From IMG/VR virus record IMGVR_UViG_3300034198_018502, positions 1 to 34,547 of that record: a stretch of DNA of 34,547 bases; one strand, written 5' to 3'. Source of the DNA: a virus. The first letter of the stretch is position 1. Every line of letters starts with the position of its first letter. The position numbers and the translations under genes are program-made. Positions 8,701-20,500 of this stretch are shown piece by piece. The notes below the pieces were generated by a model. That model did not search any database. It saw only the letters and a list, made by a program, of their open reading frames with translations, and was not told the DNA's origin.

Positions 8701-11700
8701 ATTATATACTGTTGTTGGTGAATTGAAAGTACCATACTTATGATTTGATGTGGCAACTCTAAATTTAATTAAATTTTGATTATTGTATGTTCCAATTACA
8801 GTTTCGCCAACTTGGAATGCTGCAGATGCACCATAAGTTTGTAATGTTGAATCTGTTGCAATTTCTATTAATTTGGGGGTAAAATCAACTCCAGCCGCAC
8901 TATCTAAGAATTGGTAGAATTGTGTAGTTGGCTTAAGATTTCTTGCAGAGAATTCAGTATTACGAGATCTCATATAAAGATCTGCTCCACTTGATACTAA
9001 AACATTATTAGATGAAATAGTTGTATCCCAAAATAAAGTTTGTCTACGTCCTGTTGCTCTCACCCAAATGTGATCTTCTCTTTCGATTACAATATCAGCA
9101 AGTTGGATAGTTCTTACCCAATTATCACTTGATGGTGATAATGTGATATTTCCAGTATATTGAACAACATTAAACGGATTTACATTCTCAACTTGCGTTG
9201 CTAATGGCTGATTAATCCACGAAACTTCATTATAATTCAACAATACAGTATTTTTTCTTTTTACTACATTTGAATCTAAAAGTGTATAATCAATAGATAA
9301 GTCAATTGAAGAATCTGGTAAACTAGTTGCAGGAGCTAATTGACTCTTAATAGAGCTTCTACTAATTATTGGTACAAGTTTTTGATTGGCAGAATCTACT
9401 TGAATTGATGAATATTGAGAATCGATAAATGATGAATCTCTAAAATCATCAACAAAAATTCCACTCTTAAATCTATTTAAACCTTGAGCATCAACAATTT
9501 GTAGATTATTTGTACTTGCCTCAAGTAATGAAAGTGAAGTTGATTTTTCTAAATTACTCACTCTATCATCGATTACTCCAATATCTCTCATTGTATATCT
9601 TCTATTATCATCCAAAGATATTTGAGCTAATTTTGGATCAAAAAGATATGGAGGTAAAGTAATGGTTGCTACTTCCATTACCTCATCAATAGTTACTGGT
9701 GGAGTTGGATTATCTGAAGAAGTTCCTTGCGATAAAATAAAGTTTCCTTTTTTATCTAAGAAAAGTTTATCAATTCTTCCCAAATAATAACTATATCCTA
9801 TCAATGAACCTTCTTCTGGAGTTATAATTAATTTTGGATTTGTTCCAAAAGATCTTGAAGAAAAATCAAATGGAGATGCTGTAGTAATTCCAGTAAATGG
9901 AGTCACATAGGGTCTAAAATCTAAAGTATCAGACGCCCTTACATTATTTGCTCCAATATCTGGAATATCATAGAGATATCTTGAGTTATCATAACTTAAA
10001 ACTGTAAATAAATCTCCATTATCATTACTAGGTACTGAATAATAATCAAATACAACTAATAATTGATTTGAAGATTGTGTAACTGAACTATTTCTTACTA
10101 TTTTGGAATAATCATAATATTCATCCTTCTGTCCTTTGTCTAAGGTAAAATTATTTGTTACGTTTTTATATAAGCCTAAAGTGATTGTTTGTATACTTCC
10201 TGTGATGTTGGACTCTTGGAAAGTCACATTTTCATATGAAGAGAATCTGTTAGAATTCAAGTATACTATTCCAACAGTATCTGAAGAAGGTTTTGTTACA
10301 ATTCTGGCAACAGCACCACTCACATTACCGATAATATTTTCTCCAATAATTGCACCATTAGTTACTCCTAAGATTGGACTAAATGAAAGAGTATCTAAAG
10401 TAGGAGCATTTGCATTGACAGATTCATAGATTGCTATAACGTTTGCTACATCTGGATAGTTTAAACAAATTTCATCATCTTCAACTCTTAATCCGTAGAA
10501 TTGATTGTAAGTCAATCCATTATTTACAGAAGTGTTTACTCCAGTTCCAGATTGTGGATATTTTGAGTATATAACATTTAAAGTTTTACTTCTATTATAA
10601 TTCTTTACTTTACTTTGTATGCTATTTTTCAATAACGTTGAATTAATCGAAACAATAGTTTTACTAGTGGTAAGTCCACTAATAGTTACAATATTATTAT
10701 TTAAAGAAAACTTGTCAGATGTTATAGTATCAAGAGTTCCATCAGAATAGAAAATTGAATATCTTTGATTATTGAACGGTAGAAAGAAAACACTTGTTAT
10801 TCCAGTAACATTTGATGAGTTAAATGTTACACTTCCTCCAACACCAGTGCTTGTGGAACCTCCAAGAGTTATTTGTCTGCTAACCGTTAAATTAGATCCA
10901 GTTAGATTTACTGAAGATATTGGAGAATTTGGTAAAGTAGAATATAAAGTTCCATCATTCCTATTTCTGGTTAATGGAATACCTAATGAAAAAGTAGTAT
11001 TACTAATAATACCTACGGCACCATCACAAACTCCAGATGTAGTAGTAACTCCAACAACAGTCATGGATAATCCTGTTGATGATACTGAAGTGACTCTATT
11101 ATAAGTTTCTGTACTAAATCCTGCTCTTTGATATCTAATTATACTATCAGTTACTATTCCACTAAAAACTTTTCCTGAAGCAGTTACATTTCCAGTGGAA
11201 TCAATACTAATTGTATCTGTAGAGTTAAATCCACTTGCAGTAATTTTTTCTAAACTAGTATCCGCACTAAAGGCTGTTGAAAATCCGGATATGGCTGTAG
11301 ATTGATAAGTAGATTTAATATCTTTTGTATCAAAACTTCTAATTGATGCTACAGTTCTTGTTGGAATTGTAGATACTCCATTTATAAGTAAAGGCTCACC
11401 TACTTGGAAGGCTCCTGATACCTGTCTCAATAGAATTAGTGTTGTGCCACTTCCAGCATTTGCTGCATAGCCACTTGCTCCACTATTTTGCCCCTTTACA
11501 AATGAAGTTGCAGGTAAATCAAGGCTAGATATAGATTGATTTAATGTTAATTGAGTATATGTTTGAACATCATAAAGATATAATCCCCATCTAGTTGCAG
11601 TTCCAATCCCAGAAGAATATGATGAATCATTAAGATTCATCATGTAAACTCTAGCATCACCAATTTGAGTTCCTGTTGGTATTGATGATCCTTTTCTTTG

Positions 11701-12951
11701 ATTATAAAGAGCTATTTTTTCTTTGAAGAGAGGAGTTCCTGAAACATTATTGACTATAAAAGTGTGTCCAAAATAAAATGGTATTTCTGCAGCACTAATA
11801 GTTTTAACATCTCTTGGTTTTGGAGAATCTAGAATTGTCAATCCATTTTGGGTTATATCATAACCTCTTACATAAGACAAGCCTGGTGAAATTTTTACAC
11901 ACATCAAATCATCTGATGGTGTATTAGATTGATCAGTTTTTTGATTGGAGAAATAAATCCCATCATTTCCCAATCTATCATTTAAAGAATTTTGGGTATC
12001 TACTTTATATTCAGTAACCGAAAAATCTCCAGCTTCATCATAAGTTCTTTTTGCCAAATAATCTCTTATATTTGAATTTGGTGTGGTATTTTGTATTTTT
12101 AAAATTTTTCCGTTTACAACTCTCAGAAGCTCAACAAAATTAGTATCGTCAAGATCGGTTAGTAATTTTTTAGTTAGGGATAAAGATATTTTAAACCTAT
12201 CTGCTCCAGGTGCCGCATAATTTGTAAATCCTTTTGCATTATCATATAAGTTTTTATCATCATATGCCGTAATTACTTCTTCACTAATATATAAACCAAC
12301 TCTATATGATGGAACATTGTCATAATAGTCAAGTATTATAGTTTCAGCGGATACATTTACAAAATATCCTCTAATAAAATAAACTCCATCTGCAATAGAT
12401 ACTGCTGATCCAATAGAAGTTGCATTTAGGGAAATTAATCCTACAAGAGGAGTTCCTGAATTTATGGTGCTGGAACCATAGGTAATATTATTATTTGCCG
12501 CAACTAAAAGCTCTCCATCAATAAAAGAGCTGATTACAAAATTATTTCCAGAATCAATATATTTTACATATAAGGTAATATTATTTACTTCAACATTGTT
12601 TGGTAGTTGTACATACTGCACAATAGCTGTTACGCCAGAAGATTGTCCAGTTAATTTTACACCAATAAGTTGATTTGCATAATCTGAAACATTAACACCA
12701 TAAAGTGTTGGATTTACTTGAACTGCATAAAAATATCCATCATATGCAACATTTCCTGGAACTACAACAGAACCATTTTTAAAAGTATTACTTCCAAATT
12801 TTTCAATTTGATCTTGTAAAATTGATTGTAAAGTTGTTAACTCTCTAGATTGGACTGGGCGTCCTGGATTAAATAATACTTTATAAAAGTTATTCGACGA
12901 ATTAAAATCATCATAATATGGACTAATATTCAGGTCTGTCTTTTGTGCCAT
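5782..12951 (-). CDS. Giant virion/baseplate-associated protein, 2389 aa, DUF4815-like N-terminus
   Basis: Starts at ATG 12951, four bases after the gp8 stop. The N-terminus (LNISPYYDDFNSSNNFYKVL then PGRPVQSRELTTLQSILQDQ) matches the DUF4815-type module common at the start of large phage baseplate proteins. Around residue 1558 comes DPLAQTFNV, then FITSADVFFASKDAGNAPV, PIYLAPGNEYALVL and VWIAEMG, a block typical of cyanophage virion proteins. Residues about 1807-1893 hold GGINY and NAGSGY repeats, and about 1997-2050 a KIDNEIIGYT...IIRGID module also found in the gp7-like protein. Position after gp8 is that of T4 gp9/gp10, so a fibre-attachment or peripheral baseplate role is likely, but no direct gp9 or gp10 similarity is visible. 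Confidence 0.85.
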   Translation of the reverse strand: MAQKTDLNISPYYDDFNSSNNFYKVLFNPGRPVQSRELTTLQSILQDQIEKFGSNTFKNGSVVVPGNVAYDGYFYAVQVNPTLYGVNVSDYANQLIGVKLTGQSSGVTAIVQYVQLPNNVEVNNITLYVKYIDSGNNFVISSFIDGELLVAANNNITYGSSTINSGTPLVGLISLNATSIGSAVSIADGVYFIRGYFVNVSAETIILDYYDNVPSYRVGLYISEEVITAYDDKNLYDNAKGFTNYAAPGADRFKISLSLTKKLLTDLDDTNFVELLRVVNGKILKIQNTTPNSNIRDYLAKRTYDEAGDFSVTEYKVDTQNSLNDRLGNDGIYFSNQKTDQSNTPSDDLMCVKISPGLSYVRGYDITQNGLTILDSPKPRDVKTISAAEIPFYFGHTFIVNNVSGTPLFKEKIALYNQRKGSSIPTGTQIGDARVYMMNLNDSSYSSGIGTATRWGLYLYDVQTYTQLTLNQSISSLDLPATSFVKGQNSGASGYAANAGSGTTLILLRQVSGAFQVGEPLLINGVSTIPTRTVASIRSFDTKDIKSTYQSTAISGFSTAFSADTSLEKITASGFNSTDTISIDSTGNVTASGKVFSGIVTDSIIRYQRAGFSTETYNRVTSVSSTGLSMTVVGVTTTSGVCDGAVGIISNTTFSLGIPLTRNRNDGTLYSTLPNSPISSVNLTGSNLTVSRQITLGGSTSTGVGGSVTFNSSNVTGITSVFFLPFNNQRYSIFYSDGTLDTITSDKFSLNNNIVTISGLTTSKTIVSINSTLLKNSIQSKVKNYNRSKTLNVIYSKYPQSGTGVNTSVNNGLTYNQFYGLRVEDDEICLNYPDVANVIAIYESVNANAPTLDTLSFSPILGVTNGAIIGENIIGNVSGAVARIVTKPSSDTVGIVYLNSNRFSSYENVTFQESNITGSIQTITLGLYKNVTNNFTLDKGQKDEYYDYSKIVRNSSVTQSSNQLLVVFDYYSVPSNDNGDLFTVLSYDNSRYLYDIPDIGANNVRASDTLDFRPYVTPFTGITTASPFDFSSRSFGTNPKLIITPEEGSLIGYSYYLGRIDKLFLDKKGNFILSQGTSSDNPTPPVTIDEVMEVATITLPPYLFDPKLAQISLDDNRRYTMRDIGVIDDRVSNLEKSTSLSLLEASTNNLQIVDAQGLNRFKSGIFVDDFRDSSFIDSQYSSIQVDSANQKLVPIISRSSIKSQLAPATSLPDSSIDLSIDYTLLDSNVVKRKNTVLLNYNEVSWINQPLATQVENVNPFNVVQYTGNITLSPSSDNWVRTIQLADIVIEREDHIWVRATGRRQTLFWDTTISSNNVLVSSGADLYMRSRNTEFSARNLKPTTQFYQFLDSAAGVDFTPKLIEIATDSTLQTYGASAAFQVGETVIGTYNNQNLIKFRVATSNHKYGTFNSPTTVYNSNPYVPTESIPSSYSGSSKILNIDTHALSEEAQGLYSGYLVKGMLLVGQSSGAIAYVKDLRLISDNYGDLLGTFFLRDPLSNPPPPVRIPTGNKTYVITSSSTNSPALPGSLLTSSAQTNYDSQGVVNVAQTTTTITRTEYYVDPLAQTFNVGGTNSASTANDVSPDVNGAFITSADVFFASKDAGNAPVTAQIRTVELGKPTTTILGNPKTLTPSEVNVSSDGTVATNFKFDYPIYLAPGNEYALVLLSPSSDQYQVWIAEMGKKTVNSKNLPNSEAVIYGQQYSLGSIFKSQNGSTWTENQYQDMMFKLYKAQFASTSGTAFFYNPTLDQSNGYVATLNENPITTYPRTLTVGITTTSNSTMIGILTTGRKVGESTKTYNYGYIVGSGGPVSSVGITTGGINYTNQTNIPTYSITGNGTGLTVTISQTGGVITGITTVNAGSGYVSGDIVGIVTSSAGGTGAGAVITIGSVAGLDTLYLSNVQANSFTTAATNLVYYDNSGTRVSLGNTYVVSSTPPSGYYAGNFISVNHFNHGMYSLSNFVTLSNVQSNISPTILTTNLAVNDSSISIGDTSNFNLFEGGIVSSTNPGYVKIDNEIIGYTSLASGTLNGIIRGIDSTLAQPHTNQTQVYKYELNGISLRRVNNTFNINSLYSNSDGYYLQVGISTNGTDRSSDNVSGNGLPQLAFNSSAYLGGSGVNATQNIQFDTITPYYNVITPGSSTFVSGKIRSISGTSMGGNESSFVDQNFEPIQLNVPNKFVTPRIVCSKVNETNYLGALPRNKSLTTGITLSTTDTNISPMIFLDSAYSEFGSNRLNDPIQNYAKDNRVNSFNYDPNSAIYVSVPITLDQSAKGLKVIISAYRDTSADFRVLYSLTKQNSSESNQSFELFPGYNNLKDTTGDSIGDTVINPANNDGLPDAYVRGSNRDEYLEYTFTADNLPLFNGYRIKIVMSGSNQALAPKIDSIRTIAIL

Positions 12952-12954
12952 TTT

Positions 12955-14502
12955 TTAAAATTCCAGGATAATTTTAACGTCTTCTTTTTGTCTAGAATTC
13001 CTTGAGATTACAGGTCTATTATCAATATAGATAATATCTCCAGATGATTTATTTATATCTGGATTAGCAAGTCCACTGGTAAAATTGGCATTTAAATTAA
13101 TTAAATTATTTCCAGTTGGGTTTGTAGTAATACCAGAAAAACTAGTATCTATTGAACCCGAAAATCCACCATTTGAAGTTACTGGATTTGATGTTGATTG
13201 GAAACTTAAAACTTTACCTCCGCTAGAAATTCCAACATAATCAGTTTGATCTATAGATGTGGAGTTATAATATGAAGTTCTGTCTCTAAAATATTTTAGA
13301 ACATTTGTCTGAGAATCAAATGATGCTACATAACCTTTTGCAGTCCCACCAGAAACTGTTTGTGATATGATATCACCAACATTAGCCGTTCCTGAATAGG
13401 ATGAAAATTTAATTGAGTATAATGAAGAAAATGAATTGCTTGTGAAATTTGAAGTTGATCCAAATGAAGTTGGATTTTTTACAATTCCAACTTGTGCATA
13501 ACTGGTATCTATTGGATAATCTTTTGTTGAATCATCAAACCTTGCGTAAACCAATACTTTATCTGTTCCAAGTTCTTGGTATAAATTATATCCATGACCT
13601 AAAGAAGGTGGGATAATAGGAATTAATTTAGCTGGGATAGTAGCTCCAGTATTAATTACTCCCAAATCAACTAATCCATATGTATATCCCGAACCACCAG
13701 CCGTTACCGTAACATTTGTAATAGATCCACTAACCACATCAACTAAAACTTTACCTCCAGATCCATCACCCAAAATATTTAAAGATTGTCCTAACCCACC
13801 GCCATATCCACTTCCACCATTTGCAATATAAACTTTTTTAATTTGATTATTATTTAAACTCGAATCTCCATTCTGCCTAACAGCAGTAATTTGGGCATCT
13901 GTAGAGGAACTCCAATTATCAGGAACTGTGACGTATTGAATTGAATCAAATTTTACAATATCATTTGGAGAAACGGTAAACAAATATTTCCAAAGATAAC
14001 CATCTCCACTTGTTCCTGCTGATGATGGTTCTAAATCGGTAAAAGTTGGTTCATCCTGAGAAGTATTTCCAGTAGTGTTTATTCCACTGGAACCATTATC
14101 AATACAAATATAAACATTATAATTTGAACTTATAACATAATAATTTGCATCATATAAACGATATGAATTTGTTATTGGTGATGGATTAAGTATGCTGTAA
14201 TCATGGCGATACATCTCATATTTTGTACCAGATGACCAAGTAACTTTTCTAATTAATCTTCTAATATTTGAAGAATTAACTACCTGTCCAAACATCATCG
14301 TATCATGATACGAATTCATGTAATCAGTATCATCAATTGGATTTGGTATATTACTATTCCAATTAGAGCTTCTACCAAATCCAACTGATGTGGGATTTGG
14401 TAGAGATGTGAAAACATAATAAGAATTTGATGAATTTTCTACAGAAGTTACAAAATTATCGGCATTTGATAATCTAAATTGATCTGTTACAATAGCTGCC
14501 AT
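12955..14502 (-). CDS. 8: Baseplate wedge protein, T4 gp8-like
   Basis: 515 aa against 334 in T4 gp8. N-terminal AAIVTDQFRLSNADNFV and VGFGRSSNW match T4 AIVTSKFRTEKMLNFY and ITFGRSEPW; a central GDGYLWKYLFTVSPNDIVKF matches T4 GDGYVWEYLFEIPPDV; the end SGDIIYIDNRPVISRNSRQK matches T4 SGEMIYMENRPPIIMAMDQT. About residues 220-290 an insertion carries two GGSGY repeats. gp8 is a wedge subunit between gp7 and gp9/gp10. It has its own late promoter just upstream and ends four bases before the 2389-aa start. Confidence 0.93.
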   Translation of the reverse strand: MAAIVTDQFRLSNADNFVTSVENSSNSYYVFTSLPNPTSVGFGRSSNWNSNIPNPIDDTDYMNSYHDTMMFGQVVNSSNIRRLIRKVTWSSGTKYEMYRHDYSILNPSPITNSYRLYDANYYVISSNYNVYICIDNGSSGINTTGNTSQDEPTFTDLEPSSAGTSGDGYLWKYLFTVSPNDIVKFDSIQYVTVPDNWSSSTDAQITAVRQNGDSSLNNNQIKKVYIANGGSGYGGGLGQSLNILGDGSGGKVLVDVVSGSITNVTVTAGGSGYTYGLVDLGVINTGATIPAKLIPIIPPSLGHGYNLYQELGTDKVLVYARFDDSTKDYPIDTSYAQVGIVKNPTSFGSTSNFTSNSFSSLYSIKFSSYSGTANVGDIISQTVSGGTAKGYVASFDSQTNVLKYFRDRTSYYNSTSIDQTDYVGISSGGKVLSFQSTSNPVTSNGGFSGSIDTSFSGITTNPTGNNLINLNANFTSGLANPDINKSSGDIIYIDNRPVISRNSRQKEDVKIILEF

Positions 14503-14522
14503 ATTACTAGCGTTTTTTTCTA

Positions 14523-14530
14523 TATTTATA
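14523..14530 (-). promoter_or_regulatory. T4-type late promoter upstream of gp8
   Basis: The minus strand reads TATAAATA directly after the TAA of the gp7-like gene and 20 bases before the gp8 ATG. It is a perfect late consensus in a 28-base gap, so gp8 and the 2389-aa gene can be transcribed independently of the very long gp7-like gene. Confidence 0.8.
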
Positions 14531-17500
14531 TTAACTATAAAGGTTACTGTATTTTATCCCACCACTATTTCTTATTCCATAATTTCTCCTTTGAATTGAT
14601 GCAAATGTTGTTAGTCCAACATCAACTTTTAATGCAGTAACCGCAATTGAAATTGGAGATGATGATCTGCTAAAACCTGACAACCTTCCCCAAGAATATC
14701 GCCCAACATAAGATCCAGTAGTTGCTATTCCAACAACTGAAGTGTTGGAGTTTATATTACATGTAATGGATGCAGTTAAATTGTTTAGTGGATCATAAGT
14801 AAAGGCATGTACATAATAAATGTTATCCAAATGAGACGTTCCAATTCCAACAATAGCACTATTACTACTATCAATAGATGTTACACCTTTTCCTACGCTT
14901 GTATCGCAAATGAATATTGGATATCCAGTTGTTAATCCTGAGGGGAATGGATTTGATACCGATGTGTTCAAATAGAATTTAAGTGCCAAAGGATTTCCTG
15001 ATGTTCCTGAAGTAGTTGTTATTCCAGTTATAATTCCGGCAAATCCTTCAACCAATGTAACTCCAGAAATATATTCTGAAGATGTAGAAGGTAATGGTAC
15101 AATTACTTGAGGGGGTTTTGAAGATGAATATCCAAATCCTGGATTGGTGATTGTAATTGGTGCTGTTAATGTACCATTAGTAACTGTTACTGTAGCTGTT
15201 GCTGTAGTTCCCAAACCTACTCCAACAGTAGGTGGTTTTGCAATTTTAACAGTAATTGCAGCTCCAACATATCCAGATCCTGCACTTCCGATAGTTAATA
15301 ATCTTACTGTGCCTGCAGCACTAACTGTAGCTGTAATAGCCGCAGCCACAGGATTTGGAGCCCCACTAACAATTAATCCATCAAAAGATTGAATTGTTGT
15401 TCCACTTAAGTTTTGTTCATATTTAAAGAAATTTGCATCATCTACAAATAATTGAGTATCTGTTGATGAGAAATTTTTAATAATTTTTGCTGTTGGATAG
15501 ATCAAAGATTCGATTGAATCCCTTGATTTATAAACAATTTGTCCATTTATTTGAGTATCAATTTTTTGTTTTGTCCAACTAAGAGGTTTTGAATTGTTAA
15601 TATCAATTCCAACATCCGAATATATGTTAGTTTGAATTTTATCCGAAGAAGGTGTATCAAATACTACTCTAGATTTTTGAGTAGTTGTAATAGCTAGATT
15701 TGAATTATTACTAAAAACTTGAACATTATCTCCAACTTTAATTGTTTGGTATATTGTTACTAAGTCACTATCAACACCTCTGGTTCCTCTATAGAAAAAT
15801 ATTGAAACTTTATCAGAAGGTAGTGGTGGTTCGGTTAAAGTAAATGAAGATCCTCCATCAAATTGATAAGCTACTCCAGGATCTTGAATAACGCCATTTA
15901 TAAAAATTAGTAAAATTGCATTTAAATCTATATTTAAAGAATTTGAATTTGCTGTATTAAGTTGATAACTTAACAATTGTGAATTATAATAAAGAGGGAA
16001 TCTAGTTCTCACACCATCTTGCAGATATGCAATAGAATCAATATAATCCAAATCTCCAAATTGCCAAGCTGCAAATGAATCAGAAAATGTATCAAGAACC
16101 GTTAACTGATACTGTGATAGTGGAGCAGGAATACCAGCCGCAGTAACTAAACCAACTGGAGTAAATACATCACCTTTTTGGAAAGCATATCCAGGTCTTG
16201 CAATTTGGAATGAATTAATTTTAAATAATGTTGATCCAATTCCTGTTGTAGAATTTGGAGCCACATTTACATTTAGTAATAATGAACTTCCAGTAGCTGT
16301 AGTACTAACACCTGATCTTGAAATTCCTTTTACTGTCAAGTTTGAATAGCTTGGAGAAGGTATTTGTAAAACTGGATTTACATAACCAGTACCAGCAGCA
16401 CCAATACTAAAAATTAAAGTTCCTCCAGCACCAACAACAGCATTAATAGTTGCATTATTATTCCCAACTTTATTTGGATCGGTTATACCAATAGAAATAT
16501 TTCCATAATATCCAGAGCCATACGAGCCGCTAGTGCCGATTCCAATGGATGTTATAGCTCCACTTCCATTTAAAGTTACCGTAGCTGCAGCACCTACTAG
16601 AGGGGCATATCCAACCCCACCAGTAGATCCTAAAGAAATAATTACTCCACCTCTAGGCAATTGATTCTGGTTTACATCATAGTTAGAAATTATTATAGAA
16701 CCATTACTTGAAGTTATTCCAGAAAATACAGCACTTGTAATACCAAGACTATTATTTTGAACAATTGAAAAATTATTTAAACTATTATTTGGTGTAGTTG
16801 GAGTTTGGAATATTTGATTAATGAATAAAACTCCATTTCCAGTAGATCCCAATCCAACAGTATTGATACCTTGAACAGTTAAAGTATAGGTTTGACCTAT
16901 TCCTGTAAATTTATCAGAAATTTCATCATATAATTGATTATTTGTATAATCTTGCTTTAAAAATACTCTTCCATTAAAAGAAGATTTTGCTTGAGCTAAA
17001 TTGCCAGAAGTATAGCTGCTGACTAAATTTCCAATAGGCGAATCGGTAAAATGAATTTGCCCTCCACTTATATTATATGATCCTCTATAAATTCTAGCCG
17101 TTCTAGAATCCAAATGAGAAGTTGAAATAGAACCAACAGATCCTCGTGAAACATTAACTAATGAAACTGTTCCACTATTCGTAATTGGTCCAGAACTAGT
17201 GGTACCAAGTCCAACATTTAAAACTTTCATGTATTCATTATCAATATAAAGCAAATCGCTTGGTTTAATTGACGATATTCCACTTAACGAGAATGTTGTA
17301 GAAGATGCACTTACCGAACCTCCATTATTATACAAGGTATAGTTTATAGGTGTATATGCTATTGGATATTGAACAACATTATCAATAGCAATTATTGTTC
17401 TTTCTAATCTTTTATTCATCTCCAAGGTGTGAGCATTTCCTAAACCATAAGATGTAAATGTTACATATATTCCTGCCAATGAATAATCTTTTCTTGTAGA

Positions 17501-20500
17501 TAATCTAAATGTATTATTTGTCAATTTAATTGGATAAACTACCGATGGTAAAATAGTAGTTACAATTCCAGCAGAATTTAATGTTGCTCCAATACCAACA
17601 CCAGTAGATCCAATTCCAATGAATGAAGAACCTGGCTCATAATTCAATGCCTCTCCAGTACTAAAGAAGTGATTTGCTATTGTAAATACTCCAGTTGATG
17701 GATTCAGCACTGAACTGTCTGTAGGATTAAATGTCTTTTGGAATATTGGGGTACCATTATACTTTAGATCAAAATCTACACGATTAATTCTTGCTCCATT
17801 ATTTCCAGAATATGTGGCAACATTAACAGTCTCCACCATTGAGCCATATTGAAGAGAAGGTGGAATATTTACCTCATCAATATCGGTATATAAACATTCA
17901 CTATATGCAAGAACTTTGATATTTCCTGTTATTGAGGCACTTGGATAAAATACTAAACTAAAATTGGATCCAGAACTATCGTAAACTCCACCAAAAGTAC
18001 CAATTCCACTTGTACTTCCAATTGAAATGAATGGATATTGTAATGTTTGGATATCTGTATTATCTTGAATTAGCATCACTTGATGCAATGCACTGGTAGC
18101 CCCAATGCTAACCTCAACCAATGACTTTATGGCTGAAGTATCTAAACGACTTACCGTGACTATACTAGATGCTGTTGATACAGTTGAATAATCGGCTTGA
18201 TATTTTGCACTTCTCTCATATCCTGGAGTTTGTCCATTAAGTATAAATCTGTAGGTTCCTATTCCAGCTGAAGTTGAACCCAAAGAAACATTTTTAGATT
18301 TTGCGGTAACTGAATTAATTCCAGTATTTGTATAATTTAAGGATAATACTCCAGATGAAATAGATGCCCCAAATGTTCCAATATGATTATAAGAAGCTGG
18401 TGTAGATGAAGTAGACGAATCAGTATAATTTTCTGCTAAGTAAGTATTAGTTCCATCAGTAGTCAAATATATTTCAACATAATTCATTGAATTTGTTACA
18501 TTATCAATGAGTTGAATATTTGAATATACTGCAGATGTACTAGCAGCAGATACTGAAATTAATGCAGTTGTTACACCAGAATTTACTATATTATTTTTTG
18601 ATATCAAATTAACAAATCCAACTGAGGTACTTCCTATTCCAGAGAATGTATCAGAAAAATTATTTTTCAAAATTTTAATATTATAATCATAATTATTAGG
18701 ATCTAAAGGATTAAAATACAAATATGAATTATTTGAAGAATCTGTATAAATTTCAATATCTCCAATTTTTTGATTATATACAGATCCCCTTTGAAGTTCA
18801 AATAAGTTTCCATTTATGGAATCATTCAATACAATTACTTCTGTTAATTGGAATTGAGTTTTATTTAAATCTACAATTTGAACCAAATATCTGTTATAAC
18901 TTTCTGTAGGTGATATTGATATTATATTATTTTGATCAGAAACAGATAATCCGGAGTTAGAAAACCTAGAACTTATATCATCAATTCTTAAAGCTCTATT
19001 CGTAGAGCACTGTATATAACTAGTTAAATTTTTATTATTAAATTTTAAAAATGCTGATGAATTATTTGTATTGCTGTAATCAACAACAGTGTCAAAAATA
19101 TTCAGGGTATCAACACGATTTTCATCAATAATATCATATAGTATTGTAGTAGTAGATATACCAGAAATAGTATTACTAGAATTTGATGTAATTCCAACAT
19201 CTGCAAAATTCTTAGTACCTGTTGTATGAAGTAAATTATTTACAGGAGTAATTAAATCTTCAAATTGAATTGGACTCTTAACAGTATAAGCTAAATCTTG
19301 ATAATAATCATTATCTGCGATTACTTGATTATCATAATTTAATTTACCAATATCATTAGACCATCCATGATCTTTTTTAGTGGAATAATCTACATTAAAT
19401 TTACCATAATTTTTTTGAAGAGTGTCTACAGTTGCTATAGTTCCTGATGATTTTCCTTTTATAATATTGTCCACTTCCAAAGAATATGAACCGGAAACTT
19501 TTATTGACTTATTTCCATAATATGTTACCGTAATGTCTTCTTCAATAAAACTTCCATTTATATTTACTAATAATTTTTCTCCCACAATAAATGGCGAATC
19601 AATTTGATTTATAGTAAATTTTGGATAATTTTTATAGTTAACAGCAGAAGCAATTGATTCTTGAGCAGTTTTTGCAATTCCAGGATTTGTAGTTAAACCG
19701 GAAATATTATATTCTATTTGGAAAGGATTAGCAGTAATTGCAGATGCATTGGTAACAGTAAAGAACTGATAATTATAATCTGAAGAATTAAAACCAGATC
19801 CATCATTACTATATTTTTGAATTCCCTCTACAAAAATTTTATCACCAACATAAAATACTGCAGGAGAATATGTACTAAATCCAAGTATAGGAGTTGTTAA
19901 TACGCAAGTAACAACGCCAGATGATGAACTATAAACTTTATCAATGGTTGATCCATTAGTATTATTAATGGCTATTATTTCATTTGAAGTTGCTAATCCC
20001 TTTGGTTCTGCTACAACAGCAACAGAACTTATACTATTTGAAGTTAAAGTTGCCTTTAAAATACCGTTATTAACTTCTTCACCAGTTAAAGAATCCACAA
20101 CGATTAAATTTGGAGCATTTGTGTAATACTTACCACCATCAGTTACTTCTATATTTGAAATAGTATCTGAAGATTTTAAAGTTATTGCTGGTGAAATATA
20201 TGCATTTGGTTTTAAAGTTTTGTCAGATGTATATTCAAAACCTTCATTTAAAATTGAAATATTTGTTATATTACCAATTGCGTTTGATTGTGGTACAATA
20301 TATGCTCCACTACCAATTGAAGAAGCTACTCCTGTAAATAGAGGAAGTTTTTTGTAATTTAATCCTTTTGAAATTGTTCTAATTTTTGCAATTGGACCAT
20401 ATGCTGTTAGTGAGTTAGTAGAATAACTTAAATTGTCACATTGTGATTGAATATAAGATAAATTTTCTGGAATATTTGTGAGAGAAATATTAAATGATGT

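Noticed and set aside
7389-11104. Several plus- and minus-strand frames of 70-110 aa inside the 2389-aa gene
   Set aside because: They are shadows of the large gene; the large frame has recognisable phage protein motifs from end to end.
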